Below, piece by piece: positions 27,692 through 38,687 of a stretch of DNA of 64,000 nt. The DNA lies in assembly GCA_016708105.1 (NCBI GenBank), contig JADJGJ010000001.1, forward strand, positions 1,674,001-1,738,000. The letters run 5' to 3'. The notes under the pieces were generated by a model that saw only the letters and a list, made by a program, of their open reading frames with translations, searched no databases and was not told the DNA's origin. Source of the stretch: Crocinitomicaceae bacterium. Lineage in GTDB: Bacteria; Bacteroidota; Bacteroidia; Flavobacteriales_D; Crocinitomicaceae. The translations under genes and the position numbers were made by a program. The stretch's first letter is position 1; every line of letters starts with the position of its first letter.

Positions 27692-28238
27692 AATTGGCGA
27701 TAGGGTAACAGTACTCAATGAATCAATTTATGGTGTGGTTATTGAAACCGGCATAAAAAAAAGCAAGGTTGAAGATGATGATGGATTTGTAAGAGAATAT
27801 CGCAATGAGCAACTGGTACTCAGTAAAAAAGAAGACCATTATAAACTGCACGCCATTCAGACAAAATCAGAAATTAAGCAACCTGCAAAAGTATCTAAAC
27901 CGGCAGTCAGTTTGCCAAAAAAAAGCAGCGCAAATAATCCGGCTGAAATAGACTTACACATCGAAGCGCTTGATCAGGATTTTATAAGTACAGATATTAA
28001 TCAGGCATTACAAAAGCAAATGGTAGCTTGTAGGTCGTTCGTTAAAAAGCATATTGAAAAAAGATCTAAAAAAATTATTTTAATTCACGGTAAAGGTGAG
28101 GGTGTACTCAAGGCAGAAATCTATCATTATCTTACAAGATTATCAGCTGAAACAGGTTTGGATATTGAATTTCATGATGCGTCATCTCATGAATATGGAA
28201 AAGGCGGAGCTACGGAATTAATATTTAAATGGTCATGA
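27678..28238 (+). CDS. Smr-domain protein with N-terminal SH3-like region (DUF2027-type)
   Basis: 186 residues from the ATG at 27678, chosen over an upstream start because it opens the conserved MQRFKIGDRVTVLNE. The N-terminal 60 residues are an SH3-like barrel (KIGDRV...VEDDDGFVREY). A Lys/Ser/Pro-rich linker follows. The C-terminal Smr domain has IDLHIEAL and the signature LIHGKGEGVLKAEI (about 140-153). Stand-alone Smr domains are nucleic-acid binding and often nucleases, some acting on stalled ribosomes. It overlaps both neighbours (14 bases before, ATGA after), so it is tightly coupled. Confidence 0.85.
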   Translation: MQRFKIGDRVTVLNESIYGVVIETGIKKSKVEDDDGFVREYRNEQLVLSKKEDHYKLHAIQTKSEIKQPAKVSKPAVSLPKKSSANNPAEIDLHIEALDQDFISTDINQALQKQMVACRSFVKKHIEKRSKKIILIHGKGEGVLKAEIYHYLTRLSAETGLDIEFHDASSHEYGKGGATELIFKWS

Positions 28239-29164
28239 GAGAAGCAAAAATCTTAGCAATATTATATTCAGTGCTCTTTGCACAAATATCTATCTCGCAA
28301 AATGCTGATTCTACTAGAATTCTTAGGCATCTTGAAAATATTATTGATACAGAAAATTATAGAAATTATCAACAAGTAGAAGTGCTCAATCAGGTGGCTG
28401 CATACATCTACACAGAATTTAATGAGTATGCTGACACAACATGTTATCAGGCATATTTAGTAAATGGTGCTGAATACAAAAATGTAATTGCTCGGTTTGG
28501 ACCACAAGAAAAACCAAAATTGATAGTAGGTGCTCATTATGACGTTTGTGGTGATCAAGATGGTGCAGATGATAATGCAAGTGCAGTTGCCGCTATGCTT
28601 GAGTTGGCAAGGCTGCTACATGAGATAAAGCCTCAGTATTGCATAGAACTGGTGGCATTTACTTTAGAAGAACCACCTTTTTTTGCAACGGATAAAATGG
28701 GTTCTTACGTTCACGCCAAATCTTTACATGACTCAGAAACGGAAGTATTAGGTATGATTTGTATGGACATGATTGGCTATTATAATGATGAAAAAAAATC
28801 ACAGAAATATCCCATTCCTTTTCTCAAACTTTTTTACGGTAGCAAGGGAGATTATATTACGGTAGTTCAAAAGTTTCATCCGGGAAAATTTTCACGACAG
28901 GCAAAGCGTGCATTCAAAAAGTCTAAAGACTTAAAAGTGAAAAGTATCAAGGCTCCGGAAAAAATGCGAGGCATTGATTTTTCAGATCACCTCAACTATT
29001 GGAATTTTGGATACAGCGCCATCTTTATCACCAATACAGGTTTTTATAGAAACACGCAATATCACAGAGAAGGTGATACGCTTGAAACGCTTGATATAAG
29101 CCGAATTACACTGGTTTGTGATCAACTTTACAAGGTAGTTTCCGAGATTTCGACGAATAACTAA
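28235..29164 (+). CDS. M28-family zinc aminopeptidase, secreted
   Basis: 309 residues from the ATG at 28235, which overlaps the preceding stop as ATGA. The signal peptide covers about 1-20 (ILYSVLFAQISISQ). Metal ligands typical of M28 follow: GAHYDVCGDQDGADDNASAV gives His and bridging Asp (about 99-118), VAFTLEEPPFF gives the catalytic and ligand Glu pair, MDMIGYY gives Asp, and a final His is in TQYHREGDT. It should act in the periplasm or outside, removing amino acids from peptides or cyclising N-terminal Gln. The exact specificity is not readable. Confidence 0.87.
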   Translation: MREAKILAILYSVLFAQISISQNADSTRILRHLENIIDTENYRNYQQVEVLNQVAAYIYTEFNEYADTTCYQAYLVNGAEYKNVIARFGPQEKPKLIVGAHYDVCGDQDGADDNASAVAAMLELARLLHEIKPQYCIELVAFTLEEPPFFATDKMGSYVHAKSLHDSETEVLGMICMDMIGYYNDEKKSQKYPIPFLKLFYGSKGDYITVVQKFHPGKFSRQAKRAFKKSKDLKVKSIKAPEKMRGIDFSDHLNYWNFGYSAIFITNTGFYRNTQYHREGDTLETLDISRITLVCDQLYKVVSEISTNN

Positions 29165-29326
29165 TAACAAGGGAATAATCCATCTTTTTAGTCGATCAAA
29201 ATGAATATATAGTGCCTATTTTGGGTTAAATTCCATGTTTTTTCAATTTCGCAACTAAGAAATTTGACCGTTTGAGCAAACTTATAAGTGGGAATTTCGT
29301 TAAATAGAAGTAACCCAACATAAACT

Positions 29327-32300
29327 ATGAGAAAATTATTATTCCTGCTGCTGATTTTTTTTACAGCCAGCGCGAATGCCAAATTGATCAAAGTAACCAG
29401 TACCGCTGATTCCGGATCTGGTACCCTGCGCGAAGCCGTTGATGTGCATTTAACCAATGGTGACTCTATTTTGATTGATGTAAAAGGAGATATCAAACTT
29501 CAATCACGCATTTTAATTAATGGATTTTCCAATATTACCTTATTGGGGCCATCACCCAAGCATTCTACCATTATGCCATTGGATGGAGGATACACCGATG
29601 CTTCACTGATAACAATAACCAACTGCAGTGATGTGTTCATTCGCAATTGCGGCTTTGCAGGGGAGACAGGACTCAGCATGACCATGCTAGAAATTACTGC
29701 AAATGCAGGCGAAACTTATATTGATCGCTGTTTATTTCAATCCAATGAAAGTGTAAGTTATGGTGGTGCTATTTATGCTGTTGGGGCTAACGTACAAATC
29801 AGATCATGTTCGTTTATCAGCAATCAAGGTACAAATGGAGGAGCCGTTTACTTGAGTAATACCATTAGCTTGATTGAAAACTGTACATTTTTTGATAATA
29901 ATGCCAGTATTGGCGGAGCAATTTATGCATATCAAAATACTGCGCTTAATTTGAGTTACAATACAATTTATCAAAATAATGCAACCACAGCTGATGCAAT
30001 TTATAGCAATGCAGCAACTAATACCATTCACTTTGTCAATAACGCAATAAGTGAAAATGGTGGTGCCGGTGATTACCAAGTTACAGGTTCAGGTGGCTTC
30101 ACTTCAGGTGGTGGCAATTGCCATCGTCAAAATTCGGGTGGAGAAGTAGTACCCTATGCAAGTGGTGGTGATCAATTTAGTCCGACCTTGTTTTTTGGTC
30201 TACGCACCAGTGAAGTGATAGATGGGTATGGCATGATTTATTTTACAATCGTAAATTCTGGCAGTGTCTTGATTGATGTGGGGGGGCCTGCTTTACCGGG
30301 TGTTGACATGCGCGGTGCACCGCGAAGTTTAGATGGTGATAACGATTTTACTCCCCAAGCTGATGCAGGTGCATGCGAATACACTCCATTGCGTGTAACA
30401 ACAACAGCTAGTACATCAGGTACGCCTAACTCATTGCCTTGGGCGCTTGATCCGGCACAAAATTTAAACGCGGTGAATTATGTTGAATTTGATTTGCCCT
30501 CAATTCCTATTTCTATTTCACCCACCAGTGATATGTTTCTTAGTGGTAACTACATCATTGACGGATATTCACAAGATAGCACTGCTGTTCCTGGGCCGGC
30601 AACTGAAGGAGCAAGTGGGGTTACTCCGGCATATATTGCGGTTGAAATTACCAACTCAGGTGCAAATGCAACCGGAATAACCGTGAACCCTGTAAGTTCA
30701 GAATGTCTGATTTCTGGTTTGCGTATTACCGGTTTCAACAGTTATGGTTTGGATCTTGGTGGACAAAATACCAAGGTAGAAGGATGTGAAATTGGAATCA
30801 CAGATGCAGATGTTGGCGCACAAAATAAATCAGCAGGTATCCGTGTCACTAATAATAGCAATATTATTGGCGGAGGCATGCACTGGAGTAGAAATGTGAT
30901 TTCAGGCAATGGTGTTACAGGTACCCTTAAAACGAATATTTATTTAAGTGGTGGATGCGGTGGCAATATTATTCTAGGAAATATTATTGGTGCAAGAGCA
31001 GATGGCAATGCCGGATTTACCGGTACAACGTGTCTTTATGGTATTTATAATGCTTCAAGTTCTGCAATTATTGGTGATATTGGCAGAGGAAATCTTATTT
31101 CAAAACATACTGAGGGTATAAGATGTCATGGCAGTAGCAATACGTATATATATTCAAATAAAATTGGTACTGATTATGATGGGATGATTGCCCTGTCAAA
31201 CAATTCAGGCATTATAGTTGCCAATGGTGCCAGCAACACAGTAATTGGTAAGCCTGAAACAGGTGGAGGCAATTTGATTTCAGGTAATTTATCAACGCAA
31301 ATTTCAATTAATCAATCAAATTCAACTTTTATTGAACACAATATTCTTGGTTTAGACACGACAGGAAATGCAGCCATTCTGACAACGTCACAGGGAATTT
31401 ATATTGGACATGCTTTAGCTGATAATGTTACAATAGGTGGCTCAACACCACAACATGGAAATGTCATTTCAGGAAATCAATATGGAATTAATATTGCTTC
31501 AGCAGGATTCAATTGTAATATTCAAAATAACATCATTGGTCTTAATAGAGATGGAGATGCTCCATTAGGGAATAGTTTGAAGGGAATATTTGTACAGGGT
31601 GGTGCAACAGATCCTGTTCATATTGGAAGTGCCGGGGCGGGTAATGTTATATCCGGACATTCAAACGCAAGTGCCAAGGGCATTGATATCCAAAATAGTT
31701 CAAACCATATTATTCAAGGTAATATTATTGGACTTGATAAAACCGGAACATTTGCCATTCCAAATCAAGATGGTATTTATTTGACCGGCTCTAATTCTGT
31801 AACAATAGGTGGTAGTTATTTAGCTAATGAGGGAAACGTAATTTCAGGTAATACGCTGTCAGGAATAACCATGGTTAGTGGTTCTGATGGAAATTTTGTG
31901 AGAGGTAATTTGATTGGCACTACTGCAGATGGTTTATCTGCAATGGGCAATGGGCTCTATGGTATTTATGTTGGTCAAACAACGAATACATCTATTGGTG
32001 ATGGTCCAAATTTCCGCAATGTTATTTCAGGTCAATCTAATTCAAATGCTTATGGAATTTATCTTGGCAATACCGGTTCAAACACGATAATTAATTCAAA
32101 CTTTATTGGATCTGATATAAATGGTACTGCACCCATTGGAAATTATACCGGAATACAAATCACTGATTCGCACACCGCATACATTGGTGGAGTACCTGCT
32201 CAACGAAATTATATCGTAGCATCAACTAATGTGGGGGTTGTTTTTGATTCACCTTCAGCCAGTATTTTGAGTGGAAATTATATTGGTATTGGTGTTGGTT

Positions 32301-35300
32301 CAGCATCTGCATCAATGGGTAATACAACAGGTGTTTTAGTAATTGAACCCAATGCAGATATTGGTGGTGTTGATGTAAATGTAATTGCCAACAACACGGG
32401 TCAAGGTATTCTAATTAGTGGTGACGCTACTGATTTTGTTGTGGTGACCAATTGCATTGTCGGTACTGATGAATCATACACTTCAGGTATTGGAAATGTG
32501 CTTGAAGGTATTGTGATTTCTCAGGCTGATTATTGTGAAGTAAGCTCATGCACAGTTATTGGAAATGGTGGAGCGGGCATTAAATTGTACAACAGCGCAA
32601 ACTACAATTTAATTCAAGGCAACAATATGTATGACCTGGGAGGAACAGGATTAACTAACCTCAATGGTATCCACCTGCAAACAGGTTGCAGTCAAAATCA
32701 AATTGGAGGTTTGTTTTCTTCTCCTGAATCTAATACTATTGGAAATTCTCAAAATTATGGTGTCTATGTTGAAAATTCAGATGACAATGAAATTTACGGA
32801 AACCTCATTGGTTGTGATATAGCAGATGCACCGTTTCCAAATTCGTACGGCGTGTATATTCAAGATTCTGATCTCACTTTGATTGGTGATCAGGCCGGAA
32901 AAATGAATGTCATAAGTGGTAACACCAATTCAGGTATCAGATTAGTGAATGCATCCAGCACAACCATTCGTTCAAACATGATTGGTGTAAATGAAACCGG
33001 AAATGGTCCCGTTCAAAATCAAATTGGTATTGAAGTGACAAGCGGAAGTTTGAATACCGTTATTGGTGGTTCAAACAATACTGCATGGGCAAATACTATT
33101 TCAACAAATAGTTATTGCGGAATTTATATTGCAGAAGAAGGAACAACGGTTCAAGGTAATTATATTGGTTCAACTGCCGGAGTGCTTGGTCCAATGTTTA
33201 ATCAACAGTATGGAATTGTATTGGCCGCCGGTGCTGAAAATTCTTTGATTGGTGGTGATCGTCCCATTGAAGGGAATTATATCACATGCAATTCTGTAGC
33301 TGGAATTTTAATCGAAGACGGAAACAATGACATTCTAGGAAATATTTTTGGAGTGAATACAAGTTTTTCACCGTTGGGATCACAATTGGTTGCTATTGAA
33401 ATATCAGGTGCTGATGCCGCAAATAATCAGATTGGAGACAATTCAATTGGTGTACCTCAATATGGTAATATCATCATGAACCAAACCCAGTCAGGTATCA
33501 AAATTCACAACGGAGCAAATAATACCATTATTTCTGCAAATCACATCGGTCTTGACCCTTCTAACAATACATCTTTTACTCAACCAATCGGCATTGAAAT
33601 ATTGGGCACCGCCGGTATTGACAATCAAATTGGAGAAGCAGTTATTGGTGGTGAAAACAGAATCAGCGGAAATGTGGTAGGTATAAAATTAGATGGTGCA
33701 GTGCATACATTCATTTATAATAATCGTATTGGAACTGCTGATGATGGAGTAGGTGTGTTAAGCAATGCCCAACACGGAATTTATTTATCTGACGCCTCAT
33801 TTAATACAATTGGTGGTACAGGGCTTGAGTCAAATGTAATCTCAGGCAATGCAGTGAACGGTATTTTTATTGAAGGTGTGCTTTCAACTGACAATATCAT
33901 TTCAGGTAATATCATTGGAGCAGGATTGGGCCTGGTAACGGCAAACGCAAATGGCGTAGGTATTAAAATTGCGGGTGGTGCAAGCAATAATTATATTGGT
34001 GAAGTTGGCTTTGGTTTAGGTAATAAAATTTTGGGTAATGATCAGGCTGGAATTGTTGTTGATGCATCCGTATCAAATTATTTTTACAACAACCGTATTG
34101 GATTACAATTCAGTAATACGCATGGTATAGTTTTACAAAACGGAGCTGAAAATAACATTATCGGTGGTGTTGTTGCACAGCGAAATATCATCAGCGGAAA
34201 TGATAGTATAGGAATTGCAATAATCAACTCTGAGAATAATCAGATATTGGGTAACTTCATAGGTCTGTCTGAACCCGGCAATACTGCTGTGCCGAATCTT
34301 ATTGGTGTTTATTTTTCAGGCGCAACGTTCAATACAATTGGTAATAATTTAAACCGGAATATCATTTCTTGCAATTTGGCTGCCGGAATTATTTTTGATC
34401 AAGCATCTGACAACAATACAGTCAAAAATAATTACATCGGAACAGATTCAACTGGTAACAACTATTTTGCCGGAGCATCAAACGGAATTGGAATAATTGT
34501 AAAATATTCTTCATCAAACATGATTGGAGGAAACCGCACTATTGATGAACATAATGTGATTAGCAATAATGCAAATCAAGGCATCTATCTAGAAGGTGCA
34601 AGTTCAAATGAAATTTATGGTAACCACATTGGAATTGGTTCTGTAGGTGATATTTTTATTCCAAACGGACAAGAAGGAATCCTACTCAGATTAGGTTCTA
34701 ATTTAAATCTGATTGGTAGTTCTGGTTCAGGTTTGATGAATTCAATTTCAGGTAATGCAAAAGGAATCTTTATAAAAAATTCTGATGATAACATCATTCA
34801 ATCAAACTATATAGGTACTGATTTGGATGGAGGAAGTACCTTGGTAGGATCACAAAATCAAGCAATCGGAATTCATCTTGACTCAGCATCAACTGGCAAT
34901 GAAATTAGTGAGTTGAATGTCATTTCAGGTAATCTTGATAAAGGAATTTTTATCAATAGTGCAGGTACAAATTCTAATGCAGTGTTAGGAAATTATATTG
35001 GAGTTGATATAACAGGAAATGCGGTGCTGACAAACCAAATTGGTATTTCAATTTCAAACGGTGCCTCACTGAATAATATTGGAGGTGGTCTGGTATCTGA
35101 CAGAAATATTATTTCAGGGAATGTGGGTTCTCAAATCGTGTGTTCAGGTGCGGGAACAAATGACAATTCAATTCTTGGAAATTATATTGGTATTGGTACT
35201 GATGGTGGTACAAGCATTGGAGGTAATGTTGGAATAACACTTGACAATAATGCAGGCACAACCTATATTGGAAATTCCGGTGCAGGTGAAGGAAATATCA

Positions 35301-37660
35301 TTGCCAACATGACTTTGCATGGCATTGTCGTAGATAACAATGCAAACAACTCAATCATTAAATCAAACCGCATTGGTATTGATGCAAGTAATTTTTCAGC
35401 AGCTTGTCTTGGAAGTGGAGTTTATATCAACAATTCACAAAACACTATTATTGGAGGCGTTGGATTAGATGAAGGAAATGAAATTGCAAACTGCAATACC
35501 GGTGTAATGATAGGGCAGGTTATAAATTCAAGTGGCAACCAGATTTTAGGTAATCTCATTCATGACAACACGTTTCAGGGTATTGATTTGGATGGTGATA
35601 ATGCAGTATTGGCTAATGACGGAAGCATGGTAACAGGCAACAATGATGAAATTGATTTTCCTGAAATTTTTAGTGCGTTTGATTGTGGAGGAACAACGCA
35701 TGTAGGGTTTAGAACAGAAGTTCCGCCAGGCACCTATATCGTAGAAATTTTTTCAAATACAAGTCCTGATGCAACCAATGGAGAAGGGGAAATATTTCTT
35801 GGCAGAACAACAATTTCTCCTGTTTTTGTTGGAGATTCTGCTGATATTGATTTGGGAAGTTTTGTTGCACCCGGAACATCAATCACAGCAACCATAACCG
35901 GCCTTACCGGAACATCTGAATTTGGCACAAATTTCATCGTAAATTCAGCTCCTTCATTTCCGGTGTATGCCATTTCTGATGAAACTTGTTTAGGTGCTGC
36001 CGATGGTATTATTACCGTGAGTGCACCTGTTGCATATATGTTTAGCCTTGATGGAAATCCATCAGTATTTGGAAATGCTGCATACACGTTTAATGCCAAC
36101 TCAGGAATTCACGAGGTGAAAATATATTACCCAAATGGTTGCATTGATTCAACTGATATTACAATTAATGCAGGTACTCCATTATCTTTTGCTTATACTG
36201 CGGCTGCAGATACTTGTTTGAGTTCATTAGGCAGCATTGATATTACTTCAGTACTTGGTTCGCCGGGTCCATTCAACTATTCTTTTGATGGAGGATTTAC
36301 ATATTCTGCTACGCCTGGCATTATAAATATTGCTGCCGGAAATTATACGGTAATTGTGCAAGATCAATTGCTGGGTTGTACATCATTACTCACTACGGTA
36401 AGTGTTGTAGCTCTCACAGATATTGAAGATGAAAGTTTTGTCTTTGATGATTTTTGTGCATTAACTGATATTGCTTTACCTACTTCAGTTGCCACTGCAG
36501 GAGGTGTATTTTCTTTTGAAACTGTTCCAAGTGATGGTGCAGTAATTAATGCCGCAACCGGTGAAATTACCGGATTTGTGCTCGGAAATTCATACAGTGT
36601 AATTTATACCATTGGTCAATGTAGTGAAAAAGATACAATCAATGTGAATGCATTAGATAATGATGATCCTACTTTTTCAATGGATGATTTTTGTGATGGT
36701 TCTCCACAGAATATTGTCATCAGTGGTCTATCAGGTGGTACCTTCTCTTTCAATCCTGATCCGGCTGATGGTGCTGTTATAAACTCAGCAACAGGTGAAA
36801 TTTCAGGTATTGGAGGCACAACATATACTGTTCAATATCTAACTAATGGCGCTTGTCCTGATTCAAGTACCGTGATGGTCACCGTACTCTACAAACCTGC
36901 AGCTCCTCAAATTATAGTTACAGATTCTGTGTATTGTCCGGGAGATATTTTTAGTGCGCTATCTGTTGCAACAGGTACTTCAATTGCTAATTGGATGTTA
37001 GGCTCATCATCATCAACGGTATTGAGCACGGATGCCAGTTTCACACCAACAATTTTAAGCAGTGGAGATAATTATATTTATGTTGTTTTGCTTGATGGAT
37101 CAACTTGTGCAAGTGATGCTGACAGCGTGAATTATTACTTGTCTGATATTTCTTCTATGACCGCAGGATATGATGTTCAAACCTGTTTAGGTTCTTTGAT
37201 TCAACTTAACGCAAGCGGTGCAAATACGTACCAATGGTCAGATAATCCAAATCTTTCTGAAACTGATATAGCCGACCCAACCGCTGAAATTGATGATGCA
37301 GATTTTTATGTTGTTACATTGACAGATGTCTATGGATGTGTAAAATCAGATACCGTAAGTGTTACCCTTTTGCCTTTAGAGGATTGTCATGTTGAAACGT
37401 ACAATTCATTTTCACCGAATGATGATGGAAAAAATGATTTTTGGGAGATTGACGGAATAGAAGGGTATCCTGAAAATACGGTAATTATTTTTAATCGTTG
37501 GGGAGATAAAATGATTGAATTTGAAAATTACAATAATCAAACGGTGATTTGGGATGGATCAAATAAATCAGGTAATCCCGTTCCGGCAGGAACATATTAT
37601 TACGTTGTCAACGTGAATGGTGATCAGAACCAGAGTGGTTGGGTACAGGTAACCAGGTAG
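29327..37660 (+). CDS. Giant beta-helix adhesin with type IX secretion type-B C-terminal domain
   Basis: 2777 residues. The signal peptide is MRKLLFLLLIFFTASANA. Pmp-like repeats (GGAIYA, GGAVYL, GGAIYA) lie at about 145-215, and an end-of-helix motif DMRGAPRSLDGDNDF near 327. A very long right-handed beta-helix follows (about 440-2100). SprB-like and Ig-like modules occupy about 2200-2680. The last 90 residues (from C2687; NSFSPNDDGKNDFW, WDGSNKSGNPVPAGTYYY) are the gliding-motility type-B sorting domain. The protein should be exported by the type IX system to the cell surface for adhesion or gliding. The next gene encodes its probable PorP/SprF partner. A G7 tract at 30280-30286 lies in frame. 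Confidence 0.93.
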   Translation: MRKLLFLLLIFFTASANAKLIKVTSTADSGSGTLREAVDVHLTNGDSILIDVKGDIKLQSRILINGFSNITLLGPSPKHSTIMPLDGGYTDASLITITNCSDVFIRNCGFAGETGLSMTMLEITANAGETYIDRCLFQSNESVSYGGAIYAVGANVQIRSCSFISNQGTNGGAVYLSNTISLIENCTFFDNNASIGGAIYAYQNTALNLSYNTIYQNNATTADAIYSNAATNTIHFVNNAISENGGAGDYQVTGSGGFTSGGGNCHRQNSGGEVVPYASGGDQFSPTLFFGLRTSEVIDGYGMIYFTIVNSGSVLIDVGGPALPGVDMRGAPRSLDGDNDFTPQADAGACEYTPLRVTTTASTSGTPNSLPWALDPAQNLNAVNYVEFDLPSIPISISPTSDMFLSGNYIIDGYSQDSTAVPGPATEGASGVTPAYIAVEITNSGANATGITVNPVSSECLISGLRITGFNSYGLDLGGQNTKVEGCEIGITDADVGAQNKSAGIRVTNNSNIIGGGMHWSRNVISGNGVTGTLKTNIYLSGGCGGNIILGNIIGARADGNAGFTGTTCLYGIYNASSSAIIGDIGRGNLISKHTEGIRCHGSSNTYIYSNKIGTDYDGMIALSNNSGIIVANGASNTVIGKPETGGGNLISGNLSTQISINQSNSTFIEHNILGLDTTGNAAILTTSQGIYIGHALADNVTIGGSTPQHGNVISGNQYGINIASAGFNCNIQNNIIGLNRDGDAPLGNSLKGIFVQGGATDPVHIGSAGAGNVISGHSNASAKGIDIQNSSNHIIQGNIIGLDKTGTFAIPNQDGIYLTGSNSVTIGGSYLANEGNVISGNTLSGITMVSGSDGNFVRGNLIGTTADGLSAMGNGLYGIYVGQTTNTSIGDGPNFRNVISGQSNSNAYGIYLGNTGSNTIINSNFIGSDINGTAPIGNYTGIQITDSHTAYIGGVPAQRNYIVASTNVGVVFDSPSASILSGNYIGIGVGSASASMGNTTGVLVIEPNADIGGVDVNVIANNTGQGILISGDATDFVVVTNCIVGTDESYTSGIGNVLEGIVISQADYCEVSSCTVIGNGGAGIKLYNSANYNLIQGNNMYDLGGTGLTNLNGIHLQTGCSQNQIGGLFSSPESNTIGNSQNYGVYVENSDDNEIYGNLIGCDIADAPFPNSYGVYIQDSDLTLIGDQAGKMNVISGNTNSGIRLVNASSTTIRSNMIGVNETGNGPVQNQIGIEVTSGSLNTVIGGSNNTAWANTISTNSYCGIYIAEEGTTVQGNYIGSTAGVLGPMFNQQYGIVLAAGAENSLIGGDRPIEGNYITCNSVAGILIEDGNNDILGNIFGVNTSFSPLGSQLVAIEISGADAANNQIGDNSIGVPQYGNIIMNQTQSGIKIHNGANNTIISANHIGLDPSNNTSFTQPIGIEILGTAGIDNQIGEAVIGGENRISGNVVGIKLDGAVHTFIYNNRIGTADDGVGVLSNAQHGIYLSDASFNTIGGTGLESNVISGNAVNGIFIEGVLSTDNIISGNIIGAGLGLVTANANGVGIKIAGGASNNYIGEVGFGLGNKILGNDQAGIVVDASVSNYFYNNRIGLQFSNTHGIVLQNGAENNIIGGVVAQRNIISGNDSIGIAIINSENNQILGNFIGLSEPGNTAVPNLIGVYFSGATFNTIGNNLNRNIISCNLAAGIIFDQASDNNTVKNNYIGTDSTGNNYFAGASNGIGIIVKYSSSNMIGGNRTIDEHNVISNNANQGIYLEGASSNEIYGNHIGIGSVGDIFIPNGQEGILLRLGSNLNLIGSSGSGLMNSISGNAKGIFIKNSDDNIIQSNYIGTDLDGGSTLVGSQNQAIGIHLDSASTGNEISELNVISGNLDKGIFINSAGTNSNAVLGNYIGVDITGNAVLTNQIGISISNGASLNNIGGGLVSDRNIISGNVGSQIVCSGAGTNDNSILGNYIGIGTDGGTSIGGNVGITLDNNAGTTYIGNSGAGEGNIIANMTLHGIVVDNNANNSIIKSNRIGIDASNFSAACLGSGVYINNSQNTIIGGVGLDEGNEIANCNTGVMIGQVINSSGNQILGNLIHDNTFQGIDLDGDNAVLANDGSMVTGNNDEIDFPEIFSAFDCGGTTHVGFRTEVPPGTYIVEIFSNTSPDATNGEGEIFLGRTTISPVFVGDSADIDLGSFVAPGTSITATITGLTGTSEFGTNFIVNSAPSFPVYAISDETCLGAADGIITVSAPVAYMFSLDGNPSVFGNAAYTFNANSGIHEVKIYYPNGCIDSTDITINAGTPLSFAYTAAADTCLSSLGSIDITSVLGSPGPFNYSFDGGFTYSATPGIINIAAGNYTVIVQDQLLGCTSLLTTVSVVALTDIEDESFVFDDFCALTDIALPTSVATAGGVFSFETVPSDGAVINAATGEITGFVLGNSYSVIYTIGQCSEKDTINVNALDNDDPTFSMDDFCDGSPQNIVISGLSGGTFSFNPDPADGAVINSATGEISGIGGTTYTVQYLTNGACPDSSTVMVTVLYKPAAPQIIVTDSVYCPGDIFSALSVATGTSIANWMLGSSSSTVLSTDASFTPTILSSGDNYIYVVLLDGSTCASDADSVNYYLSDISSMTAGYDVQTCLGSLIQLNASGANTYQWSDNPNLSETDIADPTAEIDDADFYVVTLTDVYGCVKSDTVSVTLLPLEDCHVETYNSFSPNDDGKNDFWEIDGIEGYPENTVIIFNRWGDKMIEFENYNNQTVIWDGSNKSGNPVPAGTYYYVVNVNGDQNQSGWVQVTR
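30660..35600 (+). repeat. Tandem beta-helix repeats within the adhesin
   Basis: At protein level a unit of about 65-70 residues recurs roughly two dozen times. Each has NxISGN, then GIxI, then NxIxGNxIG, then D/T-x-x-G-x-x-A/P-x-x-N and GIxI...NxIGG, making about three helix turns. DNA copies are diverged, so this is an old expansion rather than a recent one. Assembly collapse is possible in principle. Confidence 0.85.
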
Positions 37661-37683
37661 TGATCAACGCTAATTAAAAAATT

Positions 37684-38667
37684 ATGGTAAATTTGAATAA
37701 GCTAACGACCTTACACGTGAAAATAAAATCATCCGCATACCGACTTTTATTTGCTGTGATCGTTCTTGCAACCGTAGGACAATCAGTTGAAAACTCTGTC
37801 TATGCTCAGCAAGATGCGTTGTATAGCCAGTACATGTTTAATCCGTTTGTGATTAATCCTGCTTATGCAGGTACGCGCAATTCAATGAGTGCTGTTGTTT
37901 TACACCGCAGTCAATGGGTTGGTATTGCAGGTGCACCTACCACGCAAACTGCTTCTATTCATTCTCCGCTTAACAAATACAATATTGCCTGGGGTGTAAA
38001 TCTTGCGCATGATAAATTAGGACCTACCAGAAATATTATTGCCGCAGTTACCGGTGCATATCATCTTAAATTCAGAGAAAGTAAATTGTCTTTTGGTTTA
38101 AGAGCAGGTATATACAACACCGTTTTCAACAGAAATATTCTCAATTTTAAAGAAGATGGTGACATCATGGATGTGGGTGGTGTGACTAGTTCTCTGGTTC
38201 CTAGTTTTGATTTTGGTGTATATTATTACAAAACAAAATTCTTTGCCGGTTTATCATGGACACACTTGTGGGCGTCTCCGTTTAAGTTTGAAGGTTTTCC
38301 TGAAGAAACTAACTTGTATCTCAGAACGCACATGATGCTCAACATGGGATACGTTTTTGAATTCAATCGCAAATTTGTTTTGAAACCATCTGTTTTAATT
38401 AAAAGTACTTTTCAGTCTCCTGTAAATATTGATATATGCCTAAGCGCCATGTTCTATAAAAGATTTTGGATTGGGCTTGCGCTCAGACACACCTCAAGTA
38501 TCAACTTGTTGCTTGATGTGAATGTGACAGACTTTATGCGTATTGGATATTCGTATGATTTTTTGGTGAATCAACTTGCTAATTTTTCAAGTGGCTCACA
38601 TGAAATTTTTGTTGGTTTTGATTTTGACTTGAAAAAATCTCAAACCATTTCACCAAGATATTTATAG
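37684..38667 (+). CDS. PorP/SprF family type IX secretion outer membrane protein
   Basis: 327 residues. A long N-terminal signal region ends near SVYAQ (about 42), followed at once by the family signature QDALYSQYMFNPFVINPAYAGTRN. The rest is a predicted outer-membrane barrel (alternating strands such as WGVNLAHDKLGPTRN and FFAGLSWTHLW). SprF-like proteins are needed for secretion or surface attachment of proteins with type-B C-terminal domains, and the genes are usually adjacent. Here it follows the giant adhesin by 23 bases and precedes an OmpA-family gene by 20, forming a single surface module. Confidence 0.93.
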   Translation: MVNLNKLTTLHVKIKSSAYRLLFAVIVLATVGQSVENSVYAQQDALYSQYMFNPFVINPAYAGTRNSMSAVVLHRSQWVGIAGAPTTQTASIHSPLNKYNIAWGVNLAHDKLGPTRNIIAAVTGAYHLKFRESKLSFGLRAGIYNTVFNRNILNFKEDGDIMDVGGVTSSLVPSFDFGVYYYKTKFFAGLSWTHLWASPFKFEGFPEETNLYLRTHMMLNMGYVFEFNRKFVLKPSVLIKSTFQSPVNIDICLSAMFYKRFWIGLALRHTSSINLLLDVNVTDFMRIGYSYDFLVNQLANFSSGSHEIFVGFDFDLKKSQTISPRYL

Positions 38668-38687
38668 GACAGAAAAAATACCAACGC

